The notes under the pieces are model-generated. The model was not told where the DNA came from. It ran no database searches and saw only the letters and a list, made by a program, of their open reading frames with translations. Below, in pieces: positions 51,486-61,236 of a DNA stretch of 64,000 nucleotides; the first letter of the stretch is position 1; the number at the start of each line of letters is the position of its first letter. This stretch comes from Chryseobacterium sp. MEBOG06 (lineage in GTDB: Bacteria > Bacteroidota > Bacteroidia > Flavobacteriales > Weeksellaceae): NCBI RefSeq assembly GCF_021869765.1, contig NZ_CP084580.1:4216001-4280000 (forward strand), read 5' to 3'. The position numbers and the translations under genes were made by a program.

Positions 51486-54400
51486 ATGAAGCAATTACTT
51501 ACACTCTCTATACAGAAGAGGTGGCTGATGCTGGCACTCTTCATTTTACTGGGGTTTTTCGGTTATTATTCCTGGACCAAGTTATCGGTAGAAGCTTATC
51601 CTGACATTGCCGATGTCACTTCACAGGTGGTAACCCAGGTTCCGGGACTGGCTGCCGAAGAAGTAGAACAACAGATCACCATTCCTTTGGAACGTTCTCT
51701 GAACGGCCTACCGGGAATGCACGTGATGCGAAGCAAAAGTACCTTTGGGCTTTCCATTATTACAATCGTTTTTGATGATGGTATTGATGATTATTGGGCA
51801 AGACAGCGTATTCAGGAAAGACTGTCTGATGTAACGCTCCCTTATGGTGCACAGCCGGGTCTGGATCCTCTTACTTCTCCTATTGGCGAGGTATACCGAT
51901 ATATTATCGAAAGTAACAACCACAGCTTACGGGAACTCACCGATTTGCAGAAATTTCTAATTATCCCCCGTATCAAACAGGTTTCAGGGATTGCCGATGT
52001 TACCAACTTCGGAGGAATTACCACTCAGTTTCAGATTGAACTTGATCCTCACAAACTGGAACAATATGGTCTTTCATTATCAGAGGTCACCGAAACGATC
52101 TCCAAAAATAATGTCAGTGCAGGAGGAAGTATGCTTCCCCGGGGAAATCTCGCTTATGTAATCCGGGGAATAGGTCTGGTAAAAGATTTAGATGATCTTG
52201 GAAAAATTGTAGTTAAAACCGAAAACGGAGTTCCTGTATTCCTGAATGATGTAGGTACCTTAAAATATGGAAACCTTGAAAGAAAAGGAATTCTTGGGTA
52301 TACCGACAGGAAACGTAATTATCCTGAAAGTGTAGAAGGGATCGTGCTTTTACTGAGAGGACAAAATCCTTCACAGGTGCTTGAAGGGGTTCATGAAGCT
52401 ATCGATGAACTGAATAATGAAACACTTCCGCCCGGCGTAAAGATTCATACTTTCATGGACAGGACAGATCTTGTCAATACCACCTTACATACCGTTTCTC
52501 ATACTCTTACAGAAGGAATTGTACTGGTTATTTTCGTGCTGATTGTATTTCTGGGGAGTTGGAGAGGTGCATTACTGGTAGCAATTACAATTCCACTTTC
52601 TCTGTTGTTTGCTTTTATCCTGATGCATTTTACCAATATACCTGCTAATCTTCTTTCTCTGGGAGCTATTGATTTCGGTATCATTGTAGATGGCGCCATT
52701 GTAATGCTGGAAACTATTCTGAAAAAAAGAGAAGAAAATCCGGAAGAGCCGCTGGAAGAAAAAACGATTACGAAAAGGGTAATTGAGGTAGCTAAACCTA
52801 TTTTCTTTTCCACTATTATTATCATTACGGCCTATCTTCCTTTATTCGCTTTTGAAAGAGTGGAGAAAAAATTGTTTACTCCAATGGCTTTCACGGTGGG
52901 CTATGCTTTATTTGGCGCACTGGCAGTGGCATTGCTTCTGATTCCGGGATTAGCTTATGTGATCTATCGTAAACCTCAGAAAATATATCACAATAAATGG
53001 CTGGAAAAAATAAGTAATGCATATGGAAAAAGAGTTGACAAAATCATGCAGGCTCCTAAAAGAGTAATCATTCCGATAATCATTGTCTTACTATCAGCAG
53101 GAATCCTGTCGTATACCGTTGGAAAAGACTTCCTGCCTGAGCTGGATGAAGGTTCTATCTGGCTGCAGGTACAGCTACCACCCGGTATTTCTCTGGCTAA
53201 AGCTAAAGAAATGAGCGACACTTTAAGAGCCAGAACTTTAAAACATTCTGAAATTACCTATATGATGGTCCAGGCAGGCCGTAATGACGATGGCACCGAT
53301 CCCTGGACAGCCTCTCACTTTGAAGTTTCTGTGGGAATAAAACCTTATGACGAGTGGCCTTCCGGAAAGACAAAAGCAGATTTAATTAAAGAACTGGCAG
53401 CAGACTATAAAGAAATGCCGGGCTTCACGGTAGGTTTTTCACAACCAATGATCGACGGAGTAATGGACAAAATATCGGGAGCCCACAGTGAGCTTGTGGT
53501 AAAAGTATATGGAGAAGATTTCAAAGAAACCCGAAGAATTGCTGAAAGCATTTTATCTACTTTAAATAAAATCCCAGGTTCGGCAGACCTTGCCATAGAT
53601 CAGGAACCTCCTTTACCTCAGCTGCAGATTATTGCTGACAGAGATAAAATTGCTCAGTATGGACTCAATGTAGCAGATGTGGCAGATCTTATTGAAGTAG
53701 CTTTAGGAGGAAAGGCCATTTCTCAAATCTTCATTGGGAATAAAGTTTATGACATTTCGTGCCGCTACACCGAAGACAGCCGTGATACTCCTGATAAAAT
53801 AGGAAACCTGATGCTGACTTCAGCTACCGGAGCCAAAATTCCATTATCACAGGTGGCAGAGGTAAAATTAAGTACCGGAGAAAGTACTATTACCCGTGAG
53901 ATGAACAAACGCCACCTTACCGTAAAATTAAATTTAAGGGGTACCGATCTTTCTTCGTTCCTGAAAATAGCGCAGAATAAGATTGAAAAAGACATCAAAT
54001 ACGACCATGAAAAATATCAGATCAAATGGGGCGGTCAGTTTGAAAATCAGAACAGAGCTTACTCCCGACTGGCATTTATTGTTCCGCTGGCTTTAGCGAT
54101 TATGTTCCTGCTCCTGTACGGTGCATTTGGTAATTTCAAGCAGGCTTTGGTACTGATGTCTATTGTTCCGTTGGCTTTATTTGGAGGAATGCTGGCACTT
54201 AATATCCGTGGGATGTCCCTTAATGTATCTTCTGCTGTGGGCTTTATTGCGCTCTTCGGAGTGGCCATTCAGAATGGAGTGATCATGATCTCTCATATCA
54301 ACGATCTCCGTAAAAAAGGATATGACCTGAAAACTGCTGTAACAAAAGGAGCAAAAGACCGTTTCAGACCGGTACTGATGACAGCAACCGTTGCAGTAAT

Positions 54401-54581
54401 CGGATTATTTCCGGCATCCCTGGCCACGGGAATCGGATCAGATGTACAGCGCCCTCTGGCAACAGTGATTGTATATGGCTTGATGTTCTCTACTATTTTA
54501 ACCCTGTTTGTTCTGCCTGCCATTTATTTCATGGCTGAGCGTGGTAACAAAAAACAAAATTTGGAATCAGATGAAAATTAG
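51486..54581 (+). CDS. Heavy-metal RND efflux pump, CzcA/HME type
   Basis: A 1031-residue proton-driven pump with 12 transmembrane segments and two large periplasmic loops. In TM4 the sequence AIDFGIIVDGAIVMLE (Asp396, Asp402, Glu409) matches the DFGxxxDGAxxxxE pattern of the CzcA (Zn/Co/Cd-type) subclass; the CusA (Cu/Ag) form has a different TM4 pattern. So a divalent cation is the likely substrate. Length is normal. The stop overlaps the start of the TolC-like gene by eleven bases, so the operon is tightly coupled. Confidence 0.92.
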   Translation: MKQLLTLSIQKRWLMLALFILLGFFGYYSWTKLSVEAYPDIADVTSQVVTQVPGLAAEEVEQQITIPLERSLNGLPGMHVMRSKSTFGLSIITIVFDDGIDDYWARQRIQERLSDVTLPYGAQPGLDPLTSPIGEVYRYIIESNNHSLRELTDLQKFLIIPRIKQVSGIADVTNFGGITTQFQIELDPHKLEQYGLSLSEVTETISKNNVSAGGSMLPRGNLAYVIRGIGLVKDLDDLGKIVVKTENGVPVFLNDVGTLKYGNLERKGILGYTDRKRNYPESVEGIVLLLRGQNPSQVLEGVHEAIDELNNETLPPGVKIHTFMDRTDLVNTTLHTVSHTLTEGIVLVIFVLIVFLGSWRGALLVAITIPLSLLFAFILMHFTNIPANLLSLGAIDFGIIVDGAIVMLETILKKREENPEEPLEEKTITKRVIEVAKPIFFSTIIIITAYLPLFAFERVEKKLFTPMAFTVGYALFGALAVALLLIPGLAYVIYRKPQKIYHNKWLEKISNAYGKRVDKIMQAPKRVIIPIIIVLLSAGILSYTVGKDFLPELDEGSIWLQVQLPPGISLAKAKEMSDTLRARTLKHSEITYMMVQAGRNDDGTDPWTASHFEVSVGIKPYDEWPSGKTKADLIKELAADYKEMPGFTVGFSQPMIDGVMDKISGAHSELVVKVYGEDFKETRRIAESILSTLNKIPGSADLAIDQEPPLPQLQIIADRDKIAQYGLNVADVADLIEVALGGKAISQIFIGNKVYDISCRYTEDSRDTPDKIGNLMLTSATGAKIPLSQVAEVKLSTGESTITREMNKRHLTVKLNLRGTDLSSFLKIAQNKIEKDIKYDHEKYQIKWGGQFENQNRAYSRLAFIVPLALAIMFLLLYGAFGNFKQALVLMSIVPLALFGGMLALNIRGMSLNVSSAVGFIALFGVAIQNGVIMISHINDLRKKGYDLKTAVTKGAKDRFRPVLMTATVAVIGLFPASLATGIGSDVQRPLATVIVYGLMFSTILTLFVLPAIYFMAERGNKKQNLESDEN

Positions 54582-55839
54582 AGTTTATTATATCATAATA
54601 ACTGCAACATTCTTCAGTATGGCAGGCGTGATAAAAGCGCAGGAAAAAGAACTCTTAGGTTTTGAAGAATATTTAAGTATTGTCGGAAAGAAGAATCTTG
54701 GCTATGCCTCTCAGAAATACAATGTAAGTATGGCTGAAGCAGCTATTCAGACCGCAGGTATGTTTCCGGATCCTCAATTGGATGTGGAGACCACCAACAA
54801 CGGAGTGAATAAAAATATGGGCTACGTATACGGAACGTCTATTGGCTGGACTTTGGAATTAGGCGGAAAAAGAAAAGCAAGAATAAACCTGGCTAAAAAT
54901 CAGTCTGAGCTAAGTAAAATACAGCTGCAGGATTTTTTCAGAAACCTTAGGGCAGATGCCAGTTTAGGATATATTGATGCTTTGCGGTCTAAAGCTATTT
55001 TGGAAGTACAGCAGGATTCTTATAAAAACATCCTGCAGCTGGCAAAGTCTGACAGCATCCGATATCGGCTGGGAACCATATCATTAGTCACTTCAAAACA
55101 GAGTAAATTAGAGGCAGCGTCTCTCCTTAATGAAGTGTATCAGGCGGAAAGTGCCCAACAGCAGTCTCTTACCAACCTGTCTGTATTTCTTAGTGATAAT
55201 AAAATAACGGGGCGGGATGTTTCCGGAGATTTTACTGCTTTCAACAGGGATTTTAATATTGATGATATTATTCTCCAGGCGCTCAACGAACGGGCTGATT
55301 TATTGGCAGCCAAACAGAATACACAAGTTGCCAAAAGCCAGATCAGCCTTGAAAAAGCCAACCGTATGATTGATTTGGGAATCAATGCGGGTGCTGAACG
55401 TCATACGGAAGCCACTAACGAAATCGCCCCTTCTCCTACTGTAAACGCTGTAAAACTGGGACTCAGCATTCCACTCAAATTTTCAAACAGAAGAAATGCA
55501 GGATTGAAAATAGCAGAAATGGCACATTCTCAGGCAGAAGTTGAATACCAGCAGATAGAACAAGGTATTCGGGCTGAAGTAATGCAGGCTTACCAACAAT
55601 ATATAGCGACCCAGAAACAGGTGAAGCAATTTCATAATGGAATGCTTACAGAAGCCCAAAGTATCCTGGAAGGGATCACTTACAGCTATAAAAGAGGAGA
55701 AAGCTCTATTCTGGAAGTACTGAATGCCCAAAGAACCTACAATGGAATAAGAAAAGATTATTACCAGGCTCTTGCAGATAATGCGGCAGCTTTAGTAGAA
55801 CTGGAACGCAGAGCCGGAATCTGGGATATTAATTTTTAA
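54571..55839 (+). CDS. TolC-family outer-membrane efflux channel (CzcC-like)
   Basis: About 422 residues from the ATG at 54571, which overlaps the pump gene; the frame is open upstream to 54508. A signal peptide ends at GVIKAQ. Two homologous halves each carry long helices (AEAAIQTAGMFPDPQLDVET; RNAGLKIAEMAHSQAEVEYQQ; SILEVLNAQRTYN), the TolC fold. It is the exit channel for the upstream RND pump and adaptor. A bidirectional terminator follows. Confidence 0.9.
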   Translation: MKIRVYYIIITATFFSMAGVIKAQEKELLGFEEYLSIVGKKNLGYASQKYNVSMAEAAIQTAGMFPDPQLDVETTNNGVNKNMGYVYGTSIGWTLELGGKRKARINLAKNQSELSKIQLQDFFRNLRADASLGYIDALRSKAILEVQQDSYKNILQLAKSDSIRYRLGTISLVTSKQSKLEAASLLNEVYQAESAQQQSLTNLSVFLSDNKITGRDVSGDFTAFNRDFNIDDIILQALNERADLLAAKQNTQVAKSQISLEKANRMIDLGINAGAERHTEATNEIAPSPTVNAVKLGLSIPLKFSNRRNAGLKIAEMAHSQAEVEYQQIEQGIRAEVMQAYQQYIATQKQVKQFHNGMLTEAQSILEGITYSYKRGESSILEVLNAQRTYNGIRKDYYQALADNAAALVELERRAGIWDINF

Positions 55840-55965
55840 AATAGAGGCAGGAAGTTGGAAAAAGATTTTTTTGAGTGAGTAGTATACTATTTAAATACCA
55901 ATTCAACTAACCCTCAACTCATCCGGAAATTATTTTTTCCTTCATTCCTCCGGTTTCTTTACATA

Positions 55966-56002
55966 AAAAAGCTCCGAAATCAAATTGATTTCGGAGCTTT
56001 TT
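55966..56002. terminator. Bidirectional terminator after the efflux operon
   Basis: AAAAAGCTCCGAAAT pairs perfectly with ATTTCGGAGCTTTTT over a seven-base loop. It overlaps the stop codon of the minus-strand DUF1801 gene and ends both transcripts. Confidence 0.9.
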
Positions 56003-56456
56003 ATTTCTTATATTTAGATTCATAAATAGCAATCCAGTCTTCCACGGTCATTTTCCGGCTTAGTTCACCAATCAGGTCGAAAGGGATATCTTCCACTTTT
56101 TTAAAACGAACACAGGACTTGCCCATATCCAGTTTTTTCCTGGAATGTTTTGGGTATTCCTCCACAAACCAATTAAGTATTTCCGGTCTGGAATAGAGCC
56201 CCATATGATACAATGCAATAAAATTCTTCTGTGAAGCCAGATTAATAAATGGCAAAGCGGTACCGGGAGTACAATGATACCCTTCCGGATAAGTTTTCAG
56301 CGGCACTGCCCAGCCCAGCATTCCATAGCTGAGATTTTCTTCAAAACCATCTGGCAGATTACTGTGGATGGTATCAAAAAGTTTTTTAAAAGCATCCTGT
56401 CTTTCCTCAGGAATCTTTGAGATATAATCTTCTATGGAAACTGCCTGAATCTGCAT
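56001..56456 (-). CDS. DUF1801 domain protein
   Basis: A 151-residue cytoplasmic protein. IEDYISKIPEERQDAFKKLFDTIHSNLPDGFEE, then YGMLGWAVPL and IALYHMGLYS, followed by CVRFKKVEDIPFDLIGELSR, match the DUF1801 (YdhG-like) fold. Function in the family is not settled. It sits 24 bases downstream of the secreted-protein pair and is probably in their transcript. Confidence 0.8.
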   Translation of the reverse strand: MQIQAVSIEDYISKIPEERQDAFKKLFDTIHSNLPDGFEENLSYGMLGWAVPLKTYPEGYHCTPGTALPFINLASQKNFIALYHMGLYSRPEILNWFVEEYPKHSRKKLDMGKSCVRFKKVEDIPFDLIGELSRKMTVEDWIAIYESKYKK

Positions 56457-56480
56457 ATTTTAATTTTTTCTAAAATACGA

Positions 56481-57902
56481 TTATTTTATAAAATTATATA
56501 CACTGTACATCTGCACCTCTTTACTGCTCTTTTGTAAGAACATCATTTTGTTTACATTAGGTACATACTGAATCATATTTCCGTCTGCAAAACCATAATT
56601 CTGGAAAAAATTCCTTCCTTTATAATCAAGACTTACTTCCTGAGATTTTAAAGTAGCAAAATCAAAAGTCTTCATAGAAAAACCTGTATTCCCGAATGCT
56701 CCTTTAGGGTAAAATGCCGAAATATAAAGCTTGTCTCCGGCCTCCACCACATGAATTCTTTTTCCTGTAGATGCTCCGGCTGCAACAAACTGCTTCACCT
56801 CTCCTTCTTTGTTAAACTTTATCAGCATACCGGCATCCAAAGTGTATACAGGATCAGGAAAGCGGTTCATTCCGGAAGGCATAGGTCTTGTCACAGTTTC
56901 CTGCTGAACAGCCATTAGCACCTCATCTCCTTTTACAATTGTTTTGATCACTTTCACATCACTCATATCTTTACTTCCTGCAAGATTCGTGTTGCTGATC
57001 ACGGCTTTTCCTGTTTTCATATCGTAGAACATCACTGTTCCGAAAGTACTTGATCCTATAGTAACCGCAGCATTTTTTCTACCAAAAGCTACCAGATAAT
57101 CATTGTCATTTTTGCTGATTGCATATAATTTTTCAGGAATATACTTATCATCAAAAGCAAGATCTTTATCTTCATTATTAGAAAGCAGTTCCAGCTTATA
57201 AGATTCTTTCCAGCCTGCTGCCTTACGCAATACAACTATTTTTCCTGAGTTCGTTAAGGTCAAAGATTTCTCTACATAATCACTGCTCAATGTAATCTCT
57301 TTGTTCCATACTACAGAAAGTGTTCTCAGGTCTATTACCTGAACATCATTGATATTATCCGTCTTTTTACTTGAATATCTGTCATTGAAAACAGCAGCAT
57401 ATTTCCCGTTTTCAGAAAAAACTACATATGTTGTACCGGACTTGTTGGTAGATTCAATATTATATTTTGCAATACTTTTTGTAGTAAATGCGCCTTCTTT
57501 TTTGCTGAAAACATGCTGAAAAACTTCTTTTCTGTTTTCTTTACCAAAATATTCTTCTGTAAAGGCAACAAATTTGTCATCATCAATCTGCTGCGATCCC
57601 AGATAATTGTGAAGAACTCCATTGGTTTTATTAGCATAATCTTTCACGTAAGTATCCACAAGGCTACCGTTCTGATCAAGCTTTCTCATCAATAATTTCT
57701 TATGAGGAAAAACATTTCTCATAAGTCCGTCAATATTAATCGCACTGAACATATAAGAATTATAATCATCTGCCAGTACCAGTTTATCATCAGTTTCAAG
57801 ATTAGCATCCACTGTGAATTTTGTTCCCTCTGTCACTTTCGTCTGTGCATACGAGTATATCGAAGCTGTAAGTAATGCCGAAACAATAATTTGTTTAATC
57901 AT
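56481..57902 (-). CDS. Secreted protein of unknown function, 473 aa, beta-propeller-like
   Basis: A signal peptide (residues 1-19, ends SIYSYAQ) is followed by a long beta-rich sequence with repeated blocks such as KYAAVFND, VWNKEITL, YLVAFGRKN and KLYISAFY, each about 45-60 residues apart, which suggests a WD40- or NHL-like propeller. No catalytic motif is seen. The gene directly follows the coiled-coil protein gene after 10 bases, so they are one operon; together they may form an exported complex (inference). Confidence 0.65.
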   Translation of the reverse strand: MIKQIIVSALLTASIYSYAQTKVTEGTKFTVDANLETDDKLVLADDYNSYMFSAINIDGLMRNVFPHKKLLMRKLDQNGSLVDTYVKDYANKTNGVLHNYLGSQQIDDDKFVAFTEEYFGKENRKEVFQHVFSKKEGAFTTKSIAKYNIESTNKSGTTYVVFSENGKYAAVFNDRYSSKKTDNINDVQVIDLRTLSVVWNKEITLSSDYVEKSLTLTNSGKIVVLRKAAGWKESYKLELLSNNEDKDLAFDDKYIPEKLYAISKNDNDYLVAFGRKNAAVTIGSSTFGTVMFYDMKTGKAVISNTNLAGSKDMSDVKVIKTIVKGDEVLMAVQQETVTRPMPSGMNRFPDPVYTLDAGMLIKFNKEGEVKQFVAAGASTGKRIHVVEAGDKLYISAFYPKGAFGNTGFSMKTFDFATLKSQEVSLDYKGRNFFQNYGFADGNMIQYVPNVNKMMFLQKSSKEVQMYSVYNFIK

Positions 57903-57912
57903 AGTATTTTCC

Positions 57913-59097
57913 TTAGTTATTATAAATTTTTTCTTCTAATTTTTTCAGTTCAAGATTGGCATCATAAGACAATTTAATATCTACCAAATGCTCCTGCAGT
58001 TCATTTAAATATTTCTCCGCTTCCTGGTAATTACCTAAAGCAATATTCAGTCTTATCAGGTTAAAATAAATATATTCACCAATCTTCTGATTGTAAAGTG
58101 CTTTCTTGTCATTATAATTTATTTTTGTCAAAGCGCTTTTCCAAAGGTCAGTCCCTTTCTGCATATTTTCCATAGCCACCTTATTCGGAGCATAATCAGA
58201 CTTTGCCTGAAGCTTTTTCAAATTGGTTGTAACGTAGATATATGCTTTTTCCAGATCGTCATAGTCGCCTTTATTCTTTACCGTTGCCAAAGTCACTGTA
58301 GAATTGATGCTGTGATATCCGAAGTTTTCGTTAATAATATTCCTTGTACGGTCCATTATTCTCTGTAAATATCTTTTTTCCTGAGCATTAAGATTTATTT
58401 CATTAGAAGGAACGCTGGCAATTTCTACAAAATCTGAGAAGTAAGTTTTATCTAATTTTACTGTACCATCCTGCTTACCAATAATTCTAGTAGGCTGATT
58501 AGCAAAAGTTTTACCCTGGTTATCCTGAAAATTTGTTCTTTCCATTTCAATGACAATATCAAGATAGCTTCCCCCTTTTGAGAAGCCAAGTACATCCATT
58601 TGAGAAGCAAGAATTTTGTTGTCTACAATTAAAGCATCCCTCAAGTCAGGCTGCTGATAAACCGGTGTGGGAGGAATATGAAGAACAGGTCTTGCAGGGA
58701 TTCTTAAAACCGGAGCACCGTTGGTGGCTGCAATCTTTTCAACAGCTGATAATTTATTATATTCTGCGGACTCCAATTTGTATTTTTCCTGAAGTTTTTT
58801 CACCTCAGCATCATAGTCTTTCAATCGTTCTCCATGTTCTATTTTAGCAGCATCCACATTCGCCTGATAGTTATCTACCTGCCTTTGGAAATCTTCTCTT
58901 GCCCCTCTTACAACATCATCTTTTGAAATATTATAAGGTGATTTCACCGTGATTGTATAATTTCTGTTGGCAATATCGCTGGGAAAAACAGGATCTTTTA
59001 AAAGCTGAAAGCTGATGATTTCTTTATCAATTCTCTGAGCTTTGGAATATTGAGAATAAAATAAGGGTATTAAAAAAAGTAGTTTTAAATTATTCAT
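57913..59097 (-). CDS. Secreted protein with central coiled coil and TPR-like end, 394 aa
   Basis: A signal peptide (ends QYSKAQ) is followed by a DVVRGAREDFQRQVDNYQANVD helical region (about residues 60-130) predicted as coiled coil, a Pro-rich linker (PVLRIPARPVLHIPPTPVYQQP) and a C-terminal helical part (NYQEAEKYLNELQEHLVDIK) that looks TPR-like. No enzyme motif. Start of the operon with the propeller-like protein downstream. Confidence 0.6.
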   Translation of the reverse strand: MNNLKLLFLIPLFYSQYSKAQRIDKEIISFQLLKDPVFPSDIANRNYTITVKSPYNISKDDVVRGAREDFQRQVDNYQANVDAAKIEHGERLKDYDAEVKKLQEKYKLESAEYNKLSAVEKIAATNGAPVLRIPARPVLHIPPTPVYQQPDLRDALIVDNKILASQMDVLGFSKGGSYLDIVIEMERTNFQDNQGKTFANQPTRIIGKQDGTVKLDKTYFSDFVEIASVPSNEINLNAQEKRYLQRIMDRTRNIINENFGYHSINSTVTLATVKNKGDYDDLEKAYIYVTTNLKKLQAKSDYAPNKVAMENMQKGTDLWKSALTKINYNDKKALYNQKIGEYIYFNLIRLNIALGNYQEAEKYLNELQEHLVDIKLSYDANLELKKLEEKIYNN

Positions 59098-59179
59098 ATG
59101 TTATTAGTTTTTCAGCGCAAATTTATAACAATTTCATCAACATCAAGAAGAAATAAATTCCCTGACATTTCCAAATAAA

Positions 59180-59208
59180 AAGGCAGCTATAAAGTGTATA
59201 GCTGCCTT
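59180..59208 (-). terminator. Terminator after the T9SS cargo gene
   Basis: AAGGCAGCTATA pairs perfectly with TATAGCTGCCTT across a five-base loop, then T5 on the minus strand. It begins 23 bases past the stop at 59231. Confidence 0.85.
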
Positions 59209-59230
59209 CAGAAATTATTAACTCAAAAAA

Positions 59231-61021
59231 TTATTTTTTAATCGCTTTCACTGTAGATTGCGATCCATCTTTAAAATAAAGCGTTACGAAGTACAACCCT
59301 GAATTCAGTTCAATCAGGTTAAGTTCTTTCACAGAACCTTCAAAAGTTTTTACAATTCTGCCTGAAGCATCTCCTACCGTTACTTTTCTCAAATCTTTCG
59401 TATCTGATAAATACAGTATATCTTTAAAAGGATTAGGATGAACTGCTGCAGTTTTTGCCTGGCGGCCTACTTCTGAAGTGCTTAGCTGTGCACTTTCTAC
59501 CGTAAAATCATCTACATAAAAGTTGTAATCCTGAGAATCATTTACCGTTCCTGAACTTCCATAAAAAGCAAATACTGTATTGGCACTTGTATTAGCCGTT
59601 AGATTATAGATATAGTCATTAGATGAATTGGATGGGCCATTACTTGAGTTCCAGGTCTGCAATATTGTCCACGTACTTCCGCCATCATCGGAAACTATAA
59701 AATGAACAATATCATCACTACCCATTGCAGAAGCAGTCGTACCGGAATAAGTTGTTACCCCATACTTAAATTTCACTCTATATCCACCTGCTGAAAGATC
59801 AAAAGGTACTGTTTTAAGCCAACCTACCCTATTGACAGAATACAGATTCATGTTGGCGGAAGGTCCGTTAGCTGATGTATTTAAAAAATTACGCTGTGCC
59901 CAGTAAGCGGTAGTTCCAGTAGATCCTGTAGCAGGAGCACCTCCGGAAAGAGCAACCGTCCAGCAATTACCGGGAAAGGTTGTGAAATTATTGGTATAGG
60001 AAGGTATTACAGTTCCACAGAGAGTTGTAAATGATCCCGCAAATGACCATGCACTTTGGCCTGTTCCACTGCTGCAGTTTGTGCGTACCCAATAGTAGTA
60101 AGTAGTGCTTGATGATAAATTACTGATTGTATAAGAAGTACCTGTTACCCCAGAATAATTAGGTACAGTACTGCTGTTTGGAAGAGTACCGCTTGTACTA
60201 TAATAAATATCATGACTTGCTGCCTGTGTACCTGTGGGCACTGTCCATGAAACCTGAGCTGAATTGGACGTAAGGGCCGCTACAGTTTGCAGTACCGGTG
60301 CTATACAAGTGGTATATGCCTCTGCTGAAAAAGCAAAAATATTAGGAATACCAGCTCCTGAACTTTTTGTGACTGTAACACTTTGTATAGGTTTAGTCTG
60401 ATTGCCCGTATCAATGTTCAGAACAGATTGATACAATCTTGGATTGGAAGTATTGGACTCTAAAACATCATTTCCTCTGTTAATCCTTCCGATTCCCTGA
60501 ATAGCATAATTAGATCCTCCATACCAGTCAGAAAGATTAATGCCGGAAAATGACTGTGTTGTATTATCCGTAAACGTTACTGTTACATTTACTACAGAGG
60601 TGCCACTCCCACTGGTTGAAAGCATATACAGTTTAAAAGCAGCTGTTGGTGTAGTAAACACAAGCGTCCCGTTTTGTCCTGCTGCAGATAACTTCAATGA
60701 ATTATTGGAGTTTAAATCTGCCAATTGATAGCTGAGGCCGGGTGTGGTGCCTACCACCGAATTGATGATTCCATCTACTGGAATACCATAATCAATTGCT
60801 GAACTGGATGAGGTAAGCTTAAAATCTCTGGCTACAAAAGCAAAAGATACTCCGTCAACATCTGTATTGGTTGAGACTGAAGAAGATCCTGTGCCATTGG
60901 CAATAACGTCAGCTGTAAAGCCCGAAGAAACCGGCATTGTTTGAAAATTTTGAGCCATCAAGGCGGAGGCGGAGATTAGAGCAACTGCAGGCAGTACTCT
61001 AGAAAATAAATTTATTATCAT
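59231..61021 (-). CDS. Type IX secretion cargo protein with fibronectin III domain
   Basis: About 596 residues from the ATG at 61021 (MIINLFSRVLPAVALISASALMAQ, a signal peptide); the frame is open to 61060. A beta-rich N-terminal region rich in Ser/Thr is followed by one fibronectin type III domain (about residues 240-335; SWTVPTGTQAAS, TTYYYWVRTNCSS) and a MAM/jelly-roll-like region. The last 75 residues are a type A sorting domain (VHPNPFKDILYLSDTKDL to the end TVKAIKK), which directs export through the T9SS. Probably a surface adhesin or enzyme-associated protein; no catalytic site is seen. Confidence 0.85.
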   Translation of the reverse strand: MIINLFSRVLPAVALISASALMAQNFQTMPVSSGFTADVIANGTGSSSVSTNTDVDGVSFAFVARDFKLTSSSSAIDYGIPVDGIINSVVGTTPGLSYQLADLNSNNSLKLSAAGQNGTLVFTTPTAAFKLYMLSTSGSGTSVVNVTVTFTDNTTQSFSGINLSDWYGGSNYAIQGIGRINRGNDVLESNTSNPRLYQSVLNIDTGNQTKPIQSVTVTKSSGAGIPNIFAFSAEAYTTCIAPVLQTVAALTSNSAQVSWTVPTGTQAASHDIYYSTSGTLPNSSTVPNYSGVTGTSYTISNLSSSTTYYYWVRTNCSSGTGQSAWSFAGSFTTLCGTVIPSYTNNFTTFPGNCWTVALSGGAPATGSTGTTAYWAQRNFLNTSANGPSANMNLYSVNRVGWLKTVPFDLSAGGYRVKFKYGVTTYSGTTASAMGSDDIVHFIVSDDGGSTWTILQTWNSSNGPSNSSNDYIYNLTANTSANTVFAFYGSSGTVNDSQDYNFYVDDFTVESAQLSTSEVGRQAKTAAVHPNPFKDILYLSDTKDLRKVTVGDASGRIVKTFEGSVKELNLIELNSGLYFVTLYFKDGSQSTVKAIKK

Positions 61022-61208
61022 TTTAATCACATTTGACCCAAAAATTAAGAAAAATAACAATACAAAAAAGATTATTTTAACAAAAATACAGTATAAATCA
61101 AAAACAAATTAAATATCAACAGTTCATTAATCAAAATTTAATTGAATTAATACAATTAATGATGCACTTCTTATCAATCCTTAATTTTATTATTGAGAAA
61201 TTAAATCC

Positions 61209-61216
61209 TATTTTTG
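61209..61216 (+). promoter_or_regulatory. Candidate -7 element (TATTTTTG) of the aminotransferase-murB operon
   Basis: TATTTTTG fits TAnnTTTG and lies 20 bases before the aminotransferase ATG. A TTG upstream is too close for a good -33. Confidence 0.4.
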
Positions 61217-61236
61217 TCATACAAATTTTTTGAACA

